NCBI GenBank assembly: GCA_018241525.1
Contig: JAFEDR010000012.1
Location: 124,001-188,000 of the forward strand
Direction of reading: 5' to 3'
DNA: 64,000 bases
From: Pseudomonadota bacterium
Lineage (GTDB): Bacteria > Pseudomonadota > Gammaproteobacteria > Steroidobacterales > Steroidobacteraceae
The notes under the pieces are model-generated. The model was not told the origin of the DNA and did not search any database. It saw nothing but the letters and a program-made list of their open reading frames with translations. Positions 43,540-52,237 of the stretch are shown in pieces. The position numbers and the translations under genes were made by a program. The stretch's first letter is position 1; every line of letters starts with the position of its first letter.

Positions 43540-44664
43540 TCAGCGCTTCATGAGCTCGAGCAGGGCGTCGCAGACGCGGTCGACGTCGCCGTCCGCCATG
43601 GCGGGGAACAGCGGCAGCGTGACCGTCTCGGCCCCGATCCGCGCGGCGTTCGGGAACGCCGCCGGGTCCCAGCCGAGTTGTCGATAGTAGGTGAGGCCCG
43701 GGATCGAGGGATAGTGGACCCCGAGTCCGATGCCGCGGGCCTTCATCCGGGCGACGAATTCGTCGCGGCTGAGGCCGAGCCGGGCAAACGGTACCAGGAC
43801 CGCGAACATGTGCCAGCTGTGGCCGTCGTCGCCGGGCTCCGGCAGCATGTCCGGGTCGAGCCGCGGCGCCAGACGCTCGAAGTAGCGTGCGGCCAGCGTG
43901 CGGCGCCGCGCGTTGAAGCCCTCCAGCCGGCGCAGCTGGCCGAGTCCGACCGCCGCCGCGACGTCGGTCAGGTTGTACTTGCCGCCGGCGCTGTAGACGT
44001 CGACGTTGCCGGCCGCGTCCTTGGAGATGCCGTGGAACCGCTCGCGGTCGAGCGGCAGCGCGAGCGCGGGGTCGGCGAAGCTGAGCGCGCCGCCCTCGAT
44101 CGTCGTCATGTTCTTGTTGGCGTGGAAGCTGAGCGAGACGATGTCGCCGAAGCTGCCGATCAGCCGGCCGCGGTAGCGGGTGCCGATGGCGTGGGCGGCG
44201 TCCTCGAGGATCCGCAGCCCGCGCGCCCCGGCGAGCGCGTTCAGCGGGTCCATGTCGACGGCGAGGCCCGAGAAGTGCACCGGCATCAGCGCCCGGGTGC
44301 GTGGCGAGAGCGCCGCCGCGAACGCCGCCGGCGTCGCGTTGCGCGAGCGCAGCTCGACGTCGATGAACACCGGCCGCGCGCCGACCCGCACCACCACGTT
44401 CGCGGAGGCCGCGAAGCTCATCGCCGGCACGATCACCTCGTCGCCCGGGCCGACGCCGGCGGCGCGCAGCGCCATCTCCATGCCGCCGGTCGCGGAGGTC
44501 ATGACCCGCAGCTGGCGGCCGCCGCCGAGGTAGGCGGCGAGTGCGCGCTCAAGCTCCGCAGTCTTCGGGCCCGAGGTGATCCACCCTGAACGCAGCACGG
44601 CCACGACGTCGGCGATGGTTTCGTCGTCGATCGTCGGGCGCGTGAACGGCAGGAAGTCACTCAT
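43540..44664 (-). CDS. arnB: UDP-4-amino-4-deoxy-L-arabinose aminotransferase
   Basis: A 374-residue PLP-dependent sugar aminotransferase of the DegT/DnrJ/EryC1 family. MSDFLPFTRPTIDDETI and LRSGWITSGPKTAELE match the ArnB N-terminus; the PLP-binding lysine is in SFHANKNMTTIEGG, with EDAAHAIG and KYNLTDVAAAVGL nearby. It aminates UDP-4-keto-pentose using glutamate. GTG at 44673 would overlap the arnT stop (GTGA), but ATG at 44664, three codons in, starts at the position used by E. coli ArnB, so I prefer it. The ArnB substrate comes from the dehydrogenase gene two genes down. Confidence 0.94.
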   Translation of the reverse strand: MSDFLPFTRPTIDDETIADVVAVLRSGWITSGPKTAELERALAAYLGGGRQLRVMTSATGGMEMALRAAGVGPGDEVIVPAMSFAASANVVVRVGARPVFIDVELRSRNATPAAFAAALSPRTRALMPVHFSGLAVDMDPLNALAGARGLRILEDAAHAIGTRYRGRLIGSFGDIVSLSFHANKNMTTIEGGALSFADPALALPLDRERFHGISKDAAGNVDVYSAGGKYNLTDVAAAVGLGQLRRLEGFNARRRTLAARYFERLAPRLDPDMLPEPGDDGHSWHMFAVLVPFARLGLSRDEFVARMKARGIGLGVHYPSIPGLTYYRQLGWDPAAFPNAARIGAETVTLPLFPAMADGDVDRVCDALLELMKR

Positions 44665-44669
44665 GGCGG

Positions 44670-46325
44670 TCACCGTCTGCTGACGAACACGTTGTCGAAG
44701 TCGTGCGCGAGCTCGCGCATTGGCAGGCCCTGCGCGCGCAGCTCCGCGGCACGCGCGTGCGGCACGAGCGCGTAGGCCTGCGCGGCCGCGTGCCAGCGCA
44801 CAGCGAACTCCTCGAGCGTGGCGACGCCGCGGGTGCGGTCGGCGCTGAGCCCGTAGTCGAGCTCGCCGCGGTAGGCGACCGGCTCGACCAGCCGCTGCGC
44901 GTAGAAGGGCAGCGTCCAGTCGAAGCAGTCGACCGTGTAGATCGGGGCGTCCGCCGCCAGCGGTCCGGCGGACGCCAGCAGCGGCTTCGCCGAGTAGCGC
45001 TGCGCCACCGCGGTGCCGCCGCCGGCGAGGAGCGCGAGCGCGACGCCGAAGCCGGTGGCGGCCACGAGCCGCAGCGCGACGCCGGTCCGCCGGCGCGCGA
45101 GCGCGAAGGCGGTCGCGCCCGCGGCGACCAGCACGCCGGCCAGCGCCGCCACCCAGGGCCGGAGCGTCGCGTACGTCCAGGCCGGATCACCGCTCAGCGG
45201 ACGGCGGCCGTAGACCACGATCGCGACCACCAGCAGTGCGCCGAGCGCGACCTGCAGCGCGGCCGCGAGCCGCAGGTCGGCGAGCGCGCCCGGGCCGCGC
45301 GCGGCGCCGAGCAGTGCGAGCGGCGGCAGGACCGGCACGACGTACGGCGCGAGCTTGGAATCCGACAGCGAGAAGAACAGCAGCGTGAATGCGGCGCTGA
45401 CCCAGAGCACGCGCGCCGGGTCGAACTCGCCGTACGGGCGCTGGCGACGCCAGCCGGTGAGCAGCGCGCGCGTCGCCTGCGGCAGCCAGGGCAGCGAACC
45501 GGCGCCGACGATCATCAGGAAGTACCACCACGGCTGGTAGCGGTCGTGGATGCGGGTCAGGTAGCGCTGGAAGTGCTCGCGCACGATCAGGAAGTCGAAT
45601 GCCCCGGGATGGGCCCGCTCGACCAGCACGAACCAGGGGACGACGAGCACGAGGTACAGGGCGAGACCCCGCAGCAGCTCGAGGTGCCGCCACGCGGCGC
45701 GGTCGCGCTGCAGCAGCGTGTACAGCACGAGCACCGCGCCCGGCAGCACGATGCCGATCAGGCCCTTGGTCAGCGTCGCCGCCGCCATCGCTGCCCAGCA
45801 GCCGAGCATCCAGGCGCGGCTGCGCGCGGCGTCGTGCTCGCGCTCCAGCTGCGCCCGGCAGAAGGCGACCGTGGCGATCGTCAGCCAGCACGACAGCAGC
45901 ATGTCGAGCGTCATCAGCTGGCCCATGAACACGTACAGCAGCATGCTCGCGCCCATCGCGGCGGCGAGCAGCCCGCGCTCGGCGCCCCACGCGCGCCGGC
46001 CGAGCCCGTAGAGGAACGCCAGCGCCAGCACCGCGGCGCTCGCCGTGACGAGGCGCGCCGCCCACTCGTGGTGCCCGAAGGCCGCGAGCGCGAGCGCGGT
46101 CGCCCAGTACTGCAACGGCGGCTTCTCGAGGTAGACCAGCCCGTCGAGGTGCGGGACCGTGAAGTCGCCGGTCGCGAGCATCTCGGCCGGGATCTGCGCG
46201 TACCGGCCCTCGTCGGGATTGAACAGCGGCCGGGCGCCGAGGACCGCGAACCAGACGATGCCGCACGCGAGGAGCAGCAGCGCCCAGGCGCGCGTCTCGC
46301 GCCGGGCCTCGGGGTCACGGTTCAT
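44670..46325 (-). CDS. arnT: Lipid A 4-amino-4-deoxy-L-arabinose transferase
   Basis: A 551-residue membrane glycosyltransferase with about 12 helices and a C-terminal periplasmic domain. The first periplasmic loop carries the GT83/GT39-type motifs LFNPDEGRYAQIPAEML, with the catalytic Asp-Glu, and YLEKPPLQYWATAL. It moves L-Ara4N from undecaprenyl phosphate to lipid A, lowering affinity for polymyxin and cationic peptides. ATG at 46325 precedes the first helix. It is the first gene of the operon, unlike in enterobacteria where arnB leads. The upstream 143 bases to the divergent beta-CASP gene should contain the promoter. Confidence 0.93.
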   Translation of the reverse strand: MNRDPEARRETRAWALLLLACGIVWFAVLGARPLFNPDEGRYAQIPAEMLATGDFTVPHLDGLVYLEKPPLQYWATALALAAFGHHEWAARLVTASAAVLALAFLYGLGRRAWGAERGLLAAAMGASMLLYVFMGQLMTLDMLLSCWLTIATVAFCRAQLEREHDAARSRAWMLGCWAAMAAATLTKGLIGIVLPGAVLVLYTLLQRDRAAWRHLELLRGLALYLVLVVPWFVLVERAHPGAFDFLIVREHFQRYLTRIHDRYQPWWYFLMIVGAGSLPWLPQATRALLTGWRRQRPYGEFDPARVLWVSAAFTLLFFSLSDSKLAPYVVPVLPPLALLGAARGPGALADLRLAAALQVALGALLVVAIVVYGRRPLSGDPAWTYATLRPWVAALAGVLVAAGATAFALARRRTGVALRLVAATGFGVALALLAGGGTAVAQRYSAKPLLASAGPLAADAPIYTVDCFDWTLPFYAQRLVEPVAYRGELDYGLSADRTRGVATLEEFAVRWHAAAQAYALVPHARAAELRAQGLPMRELAHDFDNVFVSRR

Positions 46326-46468
46326 GGTCACCGGGCCGGGCAAAGCAAACGCGAAGTCTACCGTCCGGCCCCCAGCGGGGCCAGCGCGCGGCGCGGCGCG
46401 CATGAAGCGGCGTTAATGCGCCGGCGCGTGCCGCCGAGCGCCTATAGTCGCGCCAGGAGCGCCCGCCG

Positions 46469-47893
46469 ATGCCACTGACCTTTCTCGGAGCCGCCGGCGA
46501 AGTGACCGGCTCGCGCCACCTCGTCGAGGCCGCGGGGCTCCGGCTGCTGGTGGATTGCGGGCTGTTCCAGGGCGGCCGCGACGCCGCCGCGCGCAACCGC
46601 GAGCCGTGGGGCTTCTCGCCGCGCGACATCGATGCGGTGGTGCTGACGCACGCGCACCTCGACCACAGTGGCCTGCTGCCGCGGCTCGTGCGCGACGGGT
46701 TCCGCGGCCGCGTGCACGCGACGCCGGCGACGATCGAGCTCGCCGACCTGATGCTGCGCGACAGCGCGCACCTGATGGCCGCGGAGGCCGCGCGCCACGA
46801 GCGGCACGGCCGGCGCGAGCGCGAGCTGTGGGAGCCCGTGTACGGGTTCGCCGACGTCGACGCGCTGCGCGAGCGCTTCGCGCCGCTCGGCTACGGCGAC
46901 TGGCGCGAGCTCGGTGGCGGTGCGCGGCTGCGCTTCCAGGACGCGGGCCACATCCTCGGCTCGGCGATCGTCGAGCTCGACCTCGGCGCCGGGCGCGACC
47001 GCCTGCGGCTGGTCCTGTCCGGCGATCTCGGCCAGCCCGGCCGGCCGATCCTGCGCGATCCCGCGCGCATCGAATCCGCCGACGCGCTGGTCGTGGAATC
47101 CACCTACGGCGACCGCAACCACAAGCCGCTCGCGGCCACGCTCGACGAGCTGGTCGCCGCCGTGGACCGCACGCTGCGCACCAAGCACGGCAACGTCCTG
47201 GTGCCGGCCTTCGCGGTCGGCCGGACGCAGGAGCTGCTGTACTGGTTCGAGCGCCTTACGCTCGAGGGCCGCCTGCCGGAGGTCGACGTGTTCGTCGACT
47301 CGCCGCTGGCGATCGAGGTCACGGAGATCACGCGCCGCCACGTCGAGCTCTTCGACGAGGACGCGCGCGTGTTGTGGGCGGCGCGCCGGCGCGGCGCGCC
47401 GCGGCCGCGGATCCGCTTCCTGCGCTCGGTCGCCGAGTCGAGCGCGCTGAACCGCATCGAGGGCGGCGCGGTGATCCTCGCCGCCAGCGGCATGTGCGAC
47501 GGCGGGCGCATCAAGCACCACCTGCGCCATCACCTCGCGAGCGAGCGCACCACGGTGCTGATCACCGGCTACCAGGCGCAGGGGACGCTCGGTCGCCGGC
47601 TGGTGAACGGCGACCCGTTCGTGCCGATCTTCGGCGCGCAGGTGCCGGTGCGCGCGGAGATCATCACGCTCGGTGGCTTCTCGGCGCACGCCGACCAGGC
47701 GGCGCTGCTCGACTGGCTCGGTGGATTCCGGCAGCCGCCGCACACCTGGCTCGTGCACGGCGAAGGTCGCGCGTCGCAGGCGCTCTGCGAGCGCATCCGC
47801 GTGGACCTGCACTGGCCGCACTGCTCGGTCGCCGCGCGCGGCGAGCGCGTCGAGCTCGCGGCGGCCGCCGCCGACGCGGCATCGGCTAGCTGA
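46469..47893 (+). CDS. Metallo-beta-lactamase/beta-CASP RNase-like protein
   Basis: A 474-residue protein of the MBL-fold beta-CASP family (COG1236, CPSF-like). The N-terminal MBL domain has LDVDCGLF-like and THAHLDHSG zinc motifs (HxHxDH), a DAGHILGSAIVEL His ligand and SGDLGQPGRPIL; the beta-CASP insert carries VVESTYGDR and FAVGRTQELLYW; the C-terminus closes with ASGMCDGGRIKHHL, ITGYQAQGTLGRRL, GGFSAHADQ and VHGEG. Such proteins are RNA endo- or exonucleases; the precise substrate in gammaproteobacteria is not established. It is divergent from arnT and convergent with pit, with a hairpin after its stop. Confidence 0.92.
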   Translation: MPLTFLGAAGEVTGSRHLVEAAGLRLLVDCGLFQGGRDAAARNREPWGFSPRDIDAVVLTHAHLDHSGLLPRLVRDGFRGRVHATPATIELADLMLRDSAHLMAAEAARHERHGRRERELWEPVYGFADVDALRERFAPLGYGDWRELGGGARLRFQDAGHILGSAIVELDLGAGRDRLRLVLSGDLGQPGRPILRDPARIESADALVVESTYGDRNHKPLAATLDELVAAVDRTLRTKHGNVLVPAFAVGRTQELLYWFERLTLEGRLPEVDVFVDSPLAIEVTEITRRHVELFDEDARVLWAARRRGAPRPRIRFLRSVAESSALNRIEGGAVILAASGMCDGGRIKHHLRHHLASERTTVLITGYQAQGTLGRRLVNGDPFVPIFGAQVPVRAEIITLGGFSAHADQAALLDWLGGFRQPPHTWLVHGEGRASQALCERIRVDLHWPHCSVAARGERVELAAAAADAASAS

Positions 47894-47937
47894 GGCCGAC
47901 TGCGGCCGGCCGAGGTCAGCCGGGGCCGGCCGGGGGA

Positions 47938-47962
47938 TCGGGCCGGCGAGGCGCCGGCCCGA
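47938..47962. terminator. Hairpin between convergent beta-CASP and pit genes
   Basis: An 11-bp perfect stem (47938-47948 with 47952-47962) with a 3-base AGG loop lies between the converging stops at 47893 and 47972. No U-tract follows, as with the other hairpins in this window. A bidirectional terminator is likely. Confidence 0.6.
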
Positions 47963-47971
47963 CGGCGGGCG

Positions 47972-49462
47972 TCATGGGACGCCGGCGATGCGCAGCACGA
48001 AGAACAGGCCCGCGCCGAACAGCGCTGCGCCGAGGGCGACGCAGACCGGCAGCGTCAGCACCCAGGCGAGCAGGATGTTGCGGACCGTGCTCTTCTGCAG
48101 GCCGGCACCGTTCGCGACCATCGTGCCGGCGATGCCGGAGGACAGGATGTGCGTGGTGCTGACCGGGAGCCCGAGCACGTCGGCCGCCTCGATCGTGCCG
48201 AAGGCCACCAGCTCCGCCGAGGCGCCCTGCGCGTAGCTCAGGTGCGCCTTGCCGATCTTCTCGCCGACCGTCACCACGATGCGCTTCCAGCCGATCATCG
48301 TGCCGACGCCGAGTGCGAGCGCGACGGCAACCTTGACCCAGACCGGGATGAAGCTCGTCAGGCCCTTCAGCGCCTTCGCGTACTCCGCGGCGGGCTTCGG
48401 GTCGATTCCGCCGGGCAGCGCCTTGGCCTTGCCGAGCCGCGTCAGCGTCTCGGCGACCAGGTAGAGGTCGAGGCGCAGCGACTTGCGCTCGCCGCCGTCG
48501 ATCCGGCCCAGCTCCGGGACCGCGCCGAGGCGCGCGGCGATCCGGCTGTTCAGCGCGGCGAGTGCGCCGAGCCCGTCGGCATCGAACTGGCCGGTGCGCA
48601 GGTAGGTCGTCAGCCGGTGCTGCGCGGTGCCCGTATCCGGCAGCGCCGCCCCGGGCGGGCGCGCGGCGTCGAGCGCGTGCGACATCGACTGTGCCTGCTG
48701 CGCGATGTGCTGCACGGTCGCCGGCGGCGTGTCGAGCTTGAGCGCGTAGGCGGCCGGCACGATGCCGGCCAGGATCAGCACGATCAGGCCCATGCCCTTC
48801 TGGCCGTCGTTCGAGCCGTGCGCGAAGCTGACCCCGGTGCAGGTGAGGACCAGCATCACCCGCACCCACCACGGCGGCGGCCGCTTGCCGTCCGGCGCCG
48901 CATACAGCTCGGGACGGCGCAGAAGCGCCCGTGCGAGCAGCAGCAGCGCGCCGGCGGCGAGGAAGCCGATCAGCGGCGACAGCACGAGCGCCTTGACGGT
49001 GTCGGCCACCTTGGCCCAGTTCACGCCGTCGCCGAAGGCGCTGCCCGGGCTCATCACCGAGTTCATCAGGCCGACGCCGACGATCGAGCCGATCAGCGTG
49101 TGCGAGCTCGACGCGGGCAGGCCGAGGTACCAGGTGCCGAGATTCCAGATGATGGCCGACACCAGCAAGGCGAACACCATCGCGAAGCCGGGTCCCGATC
49201 CGACGTTCATCACGAGCTCGACCGGCAGCAGTGCGACGATGCCGAAGGCGACCGCGCCGGAGGAGGTCAGCACGCCGATCAGGTTCCAGGTTCCCGACCA
49301 GACGACCGCCTGGGTCGGCTTCAGCGAGTTCGTGTAGATCACGGTCGCGACCGCATTCGCGGTGTCGTGGAAGCCGTTGACGAACTCGAAGCTGAGGGCG
49401 AGCAGCAGCGCGAGGGCGAGCAGCAGGCCGGTCGGGAGGTCGATGCCGAGTTCGTTGAGCAC
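47972..49462 (-). CDS. pitA: Low-affinity inorganic phosphate transporter, Pit family
   Basis: A 496-residue membrane transporter with the duplicated PiT signatures GFHDTANAVATVIYT (first half) and GSNDGQKGMGLIVL plus LPVSTTHILSSGIAGTMVA (second half). About ten helices surround a hydrophilic loop at about 245-375, as in E. coli PitA of similar length. It imports metal-phosphate complexes with protons. GTG at 49462 begins the conserved LNELGIDLPTGLLLALALLLAL; the upstream in-frame sequence is not protein-like. It is divergent from the small membrane protein gene at 49570. Confidence 0.95.
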   Translation of the reverse strand: MLNELGIDLPTGLLLALALLLALSFEFVNGFHDTANAVATVIYTNSLKPTQAVVWSGTWNLIGVLTSSGAVAFGIVALLPVELVMNVGSGPGFAMVFALLVSAIIWNLGTWYLGLPASSSHTLIGSIVGVGLMNSVMSPGSAFGDGVNWAKVADTVKALVLSPLIGFLAAGALLLLARALLRRPELYAAPDGKRPPPWWVRVMLVLTCTGVSFAHGSNDGQKGMGLIVLILAGIVPAAYALKLDTPPATVQHIAQQAQSMSHALDAARPPGAALPDTGTAQHRLTTYLRTGQFDADGLGALAALNSRIAARLGAVPELGRIDGGERKSLRLDLYLVAETLTRLGKAKALPGGIDPKPAAEYAKALKGLTSFIPVWVKVAVALALGVGTMIGWKRIVVTVGEKIGKAHLSYAQGASAELVAFGTIEAADVLGLPVSTTHILSSGIAGTMVANGAGLQKSTVRNILLAWVLTLPVCVALGAALFGAGLFFVLRIAGVP

Positions 49463-49569
49463 GGGTGGATCCCAGCAGGTCGCGGGCGATCGACCGAGGC
49501 TAGGCGTGGCGTGTGACCGCGCCGTGACAGGCGGCTGCCGGCCGGCCGCCGCCGCCGTACACTCCGGCC

Positions 49570-50139
49570 GTGGACCCGAGGCCCGACGATGAGCGCGGCG
49601 ACGAGTACCTCGAGCTCGATCCGGCCGAGCGTGCGCGCTATTTCGCGCCGACGATGATCTGCGGCTACCTGGCCGGTCTCTGCCTGGCGCTCGCGGCGCT
49701 CTCGCCGTTCCTGCGCTGGCCGGGTGCGATCGCGCTGACCGCCGTCGGCCTGCTCGGCGCGCTGCTGCTCGGCCTCCTGGCGCTCGCCGTCTACCGGGCG
49801 CAGCAGCGCGACCGCCGCTACCAGCGGGTCGTGACCGGCGGCGACGCGACGACGAACTTCGAGCGGCTGCGGCGCGTCGCGCTCGAGGCCGGCTGGCGCC
49901 TCGAGTGCGAGGTGCCGGGCCGGCTGCTCGAGGCGCGCACCCCCGGCGCGCTGCTGATGGAGGGCGAGCGCGTCTCGGCGCGCTTCGCGGGGTCGGAAGT
50001 CCGGCTGGGCAGCATCTGCGACCCGGCGGTCGGCTTCTCGCTGGTCGGCCGACGGCGCTGCCTTGCGCACCGCCGGCGCCTGCTGGCGGCGCTCGAGGCG
50101 CCACCGGCGTCCGCCGCCGGCCGGCGTCCCGGGGCTTGA
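49570..50139 (+). CDS. Small membrane protein of unknown function
   Basis: I do not recognise this 189-residue protein. It has an acidic N-terminus (DPRPDDERGDEYLELDPAERARY), two membrane helices (about residues 28-46 and 50-72) and a soluble C-terminal domain of about 110 residues with NFERLRRVALEAGWRLE and ending in an Ala/Arg-rich tail. GTG at 49570 is used; no clearer start exists. It is divergent from pit and 63 bases upstream of cbpA on the same strand. Codon usage looks like that of its neighbours. Confidence 0.6.
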   Translation: MDPRPDDERGDEYLELDPAERARYFAPTMICGYLAGLCLALAALSPFLRWPGAIALTAVGLLGALLLGLLALAVYRAQQRDRRYQRVVTGGDATTNFERLRRVALEAGWRLECEVPGRLLEARTPGALLMEGERVSARFAGSEVRLGSICDPAVGFSLVGRRRCLAHRRRLLAALEAPPASAAGRRPGA

Positions 50140-50202
50140 AAACGGGGCCGCGGGCCGCATTCTGTCGTGTCGAGGCCGGGTCCTGCACCCGGCGGGAAAC
50201 CC

Positions 50203-51171
50203 ATGGAATACCGCGACTACTACCAGGTCCTGGGCGTCGGCCGCGGCGCCACCGCCGACGAGGTGAAGCGTGCCTACCGCAAGCTGGCGCGCAAGTTCCA
50301 TCCGGACGTCAGCAAGGAGAAGAATGCCGAGGCCCGCTTCAAGGAGGTCCAGGAGGCGTACGAGGTCCTGAAAGATCCACAGAAGCGTGCGGCCTACGAC
50401 GAGCTCGGCAGCGAGTTCCGCAACGGCCAGCAGTTCCGCCCGCCGCCGGGCTGGGCCCCGCACTTCGAGTCGCGCGGCGGCCGCGGTGGTCGCGGCGCGC
50501 GTGCCGGCGTCGACGCCGATCCCGGCTTCAGCGACTTCTTCTCGAGCCTCTTTGGTGCGCAGAGTCCGTTCGGCGAGTTCGAGACCGAGGGCCCGGCGCC
50601 ACGCCGGCGCGGCGAGGACCGCCGGGCGCGCCTCGATCTGACGCTCGAGGAGGCGTTCCGCGGCGGCAGCCGCGAGCTGACGCTGCAGCAACCGGAAGTC
50701 GGCGGCGACGGCCAGCTGACGGTCGGCGAGCGGACGCTGCGCGTGCAGATCCCGGCCGGGGTCGGCCAGGGGCAGGTGATCCGGCTCGCCGGACAGGGCG
50801 CCGCCGGCCGCGGGGGCCGACCGGGCGATCTGCTGCTCGAGGTCGCCATCGCGCCGCACCGCTGGTATCGCCTCGAGGGACGCGACGTCACCCTCGAGCT
50901 GCCGGTCGCGCCCTGGGAAGCGGCGCTCGGCGCCACGGTCTCGACGCCGACGCTCGGCGGCCCGGTGGAGCTGCGCATCCCGGCCGGCGCGCGCGCCGGC
51001 CAGCGACTGCGGCTGCGCGGCCGCGGCCTGCCCGGCGACCCGCCCGGTGACCAGTACGTGCAGCTGAAGGTGGTGCTGCCCCCGGCCGACTCGCCGCGTG
51101 CCCGCGAGCTCTACGAGACGCTGGCGCGGGAGCTGCCGTTCGATCCGCGCGCCGAGCTCGACGGGCGCTGA
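50203..51171 (+). CDS. cbpA: DnaJ-class co-chaperone CbpA
   Basis: A 322-residue DnaJ-like protein: J domain at about 1-68 with the HPD motif (RKFHPDVSKEKNAEARFKEVQEAYEVL), a Gly/Phe/Arg-rich linker (RGGRGGRGARAG), and two C-terminal beta domains (RRGEDRRARLDLTLEEAFRG, LRVQIPAGVGQGQVIRLAGQG, LELPVAPWEAALGATVSTPTLGGPVELRIPAG). There is no zinc finger, which separates it from DnaJ. CbpA stimulates DnaK and, in E. coli, also binds curved DNA. ATG at 50203 begins MEYRDYYQVLGV; the frame is open twelve codons further. No cbpM partner gene follows; the next gene converges. Confidence 0.94.
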   Translation: MEYRDYYQVLGVGRGATADEVKRAYRKLARKFHPDVSKEKNAEARFKEVQEAYEVLKDPQKRAAYDELGSEFRNGQQFRPPPGWAPHFESRGGRGGRGARAGVDADPGFSDFFSSLFGAQSPFGEFETEGPAPRRRGEDRRARLDLTLEEAFRGGSRELTLQQPEVGGDGQLTVGERTLRVQIPAGVGQGQVIRLAGQGAAGRGGRPGDLLLEVAIAPHRWYRLEGRDVTLELPVAPWEAALGATVSTPTLGGPVELRIPAGARAGQRLRLRGRGLPGDPPGDQYVQLKVVLPPADSPRARELYETLARELPFDPRAELDGR

Positions 51172-51181
51172 GCGCCGCCGC

Positions 51182-52237
51182 TCAGCCCGTCGCGACCCCG
51201 AGCAGCCGGCCGATCAGGAAGGTCGCGCCGCCGGCACAGAGACCGATCGCGACCATCCGCAGACCGCCGCGCCAGGCGCCGCGACCGGTGAACAGGCTGA
51301 GCGCCATGCCGATCAGGAAGAGCGCCGCCAGCGTGATCGTCGCGGCCGCGGCGGTGCCGGCGGCGAGCGTCGCGCCGGCCAGGAACGGCACCAGCGGCAG
51401 CAGCGCGCCGACGCCGAAGGACACGAACGAGAACCCGGCGGCGCCCCACGGTGAGCCGAGGTCGTTCGGGTTGAGGCCGAGCTCCTCGCGCGCGAGCGCG
51501 TCGAGGGCGTGCGCCGGGTCCTGGATCAGCGTGTGGGCGAGCGCGCGTGCCTGCTCGACCTGCATGCCGCGCGCGGCATAGATCAGCGCGAGCTCCTCCG
51601 CTTCCTCCTCGGGGTATTCGGCGAGTTCCTCGCGCTCGAGCCCGATCTGGTACTCGTACATCTCGCGCTGCGAGCGCACCGAGACGTACTCACCGGCCGC
51701 CATCGACAACGCGCCCGCCAGCAGTCCGGCCACGCCGCTCGTCAGCACGAAGCGCGCGTCGACGCCCGCGCCGGCGACGCCGAGGATCAGGCTCGCGTTC
51801 GACAGCAGGCCGTCGTTGACGCCGAACACCGCCGCGCGCAGGTTGCCGCCGCCGACGCCGCGGTGGCGCCGGCCGATGTCCTCGACCGTGGTCGGCATGG
51901 CATGGCCCGCCGTCGCCGGCGCGTTGTAGACCGACAGCCCGCGCAGCTTGAGCGCGATCAGTGCGCCGCGCATGCGACGCGGTCCGAGCCGGTCGGTCAG
52001 CGCCGCCACCAGCCGGGCGCGGAGCCCCGGCGCAAAGCGCGGCTCGCTGCCGAGGTGGCGCGACCAGGTGACCGCCTGCTCATCGGCGGCATCGGCCAGC
52101 GCCTCGAACAGGCGCCGTTTCGGCGGGTCGGATTCGACCGCGGCGAGCCGGCGGTACAGCCAGGCCGACTGGCGCTCGTGGAACCAGCTGTCGCGCGCGG
52201 CAGCCGCGGCGACCGTCTCAGTGCGCCCGGTGTCCAT
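51182..52237 (-). CDS. VIT1/CCC1-family transporter with N-terminal ferritin-like domain
   Basis: A 351-residue protein: a ferritin/rubrerythrin-like N-terminal segment of about 120 residues (WLYRRLAAVESDPPKRRLFEALADAADEQA has the spaced acidic residues) followed by a VIT1/CCC1 membrane domain with LRAAVFGVNDGLLSNASLILGVAGAG, AGALSMAAGEYVSVRSQREMYEYQI, the charged metal-binding loop AEYPEEEAEELALIY and helices at the C-terminus. Such proteins move Fe(II) or Mn(II) across membranes. ATG at 52237 is used; its first 20 bases overlap the end of the receiver gene, suggesting coupling. It converges on cbpA with ten bases between. Confidence 0.9.
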   Translation of the reverse strand: MDTGRTETVAAAAARDSWFHERQSAWLYRRLAAVESDPPKRRLFEALADAADEQAVTWSRHLGSEPRFAPGLRARLVAALTDRLGPRRMRGALIALKLRGLSVYNAPATAGHAMPTTVEDIGRRHRGVGGGNLRAAVFGVNDGLLSNASLILGVAGAGVDARFVLTSGVAGLLAGALSMAAGEYVSVRSQREMYEYQIGLEREELAEYPEEEAEELALIYAARGMQVEQARALAHTLIQDPAHALDALAREELGLNPNDLGSPWGAAGFSFVSFGVGALLPLVPFLAGATLAAGTAAAATITLAALFLIGMALSLFTGRGAWRGGLRMVAIGLCAGGATFLIGRLLGVATG

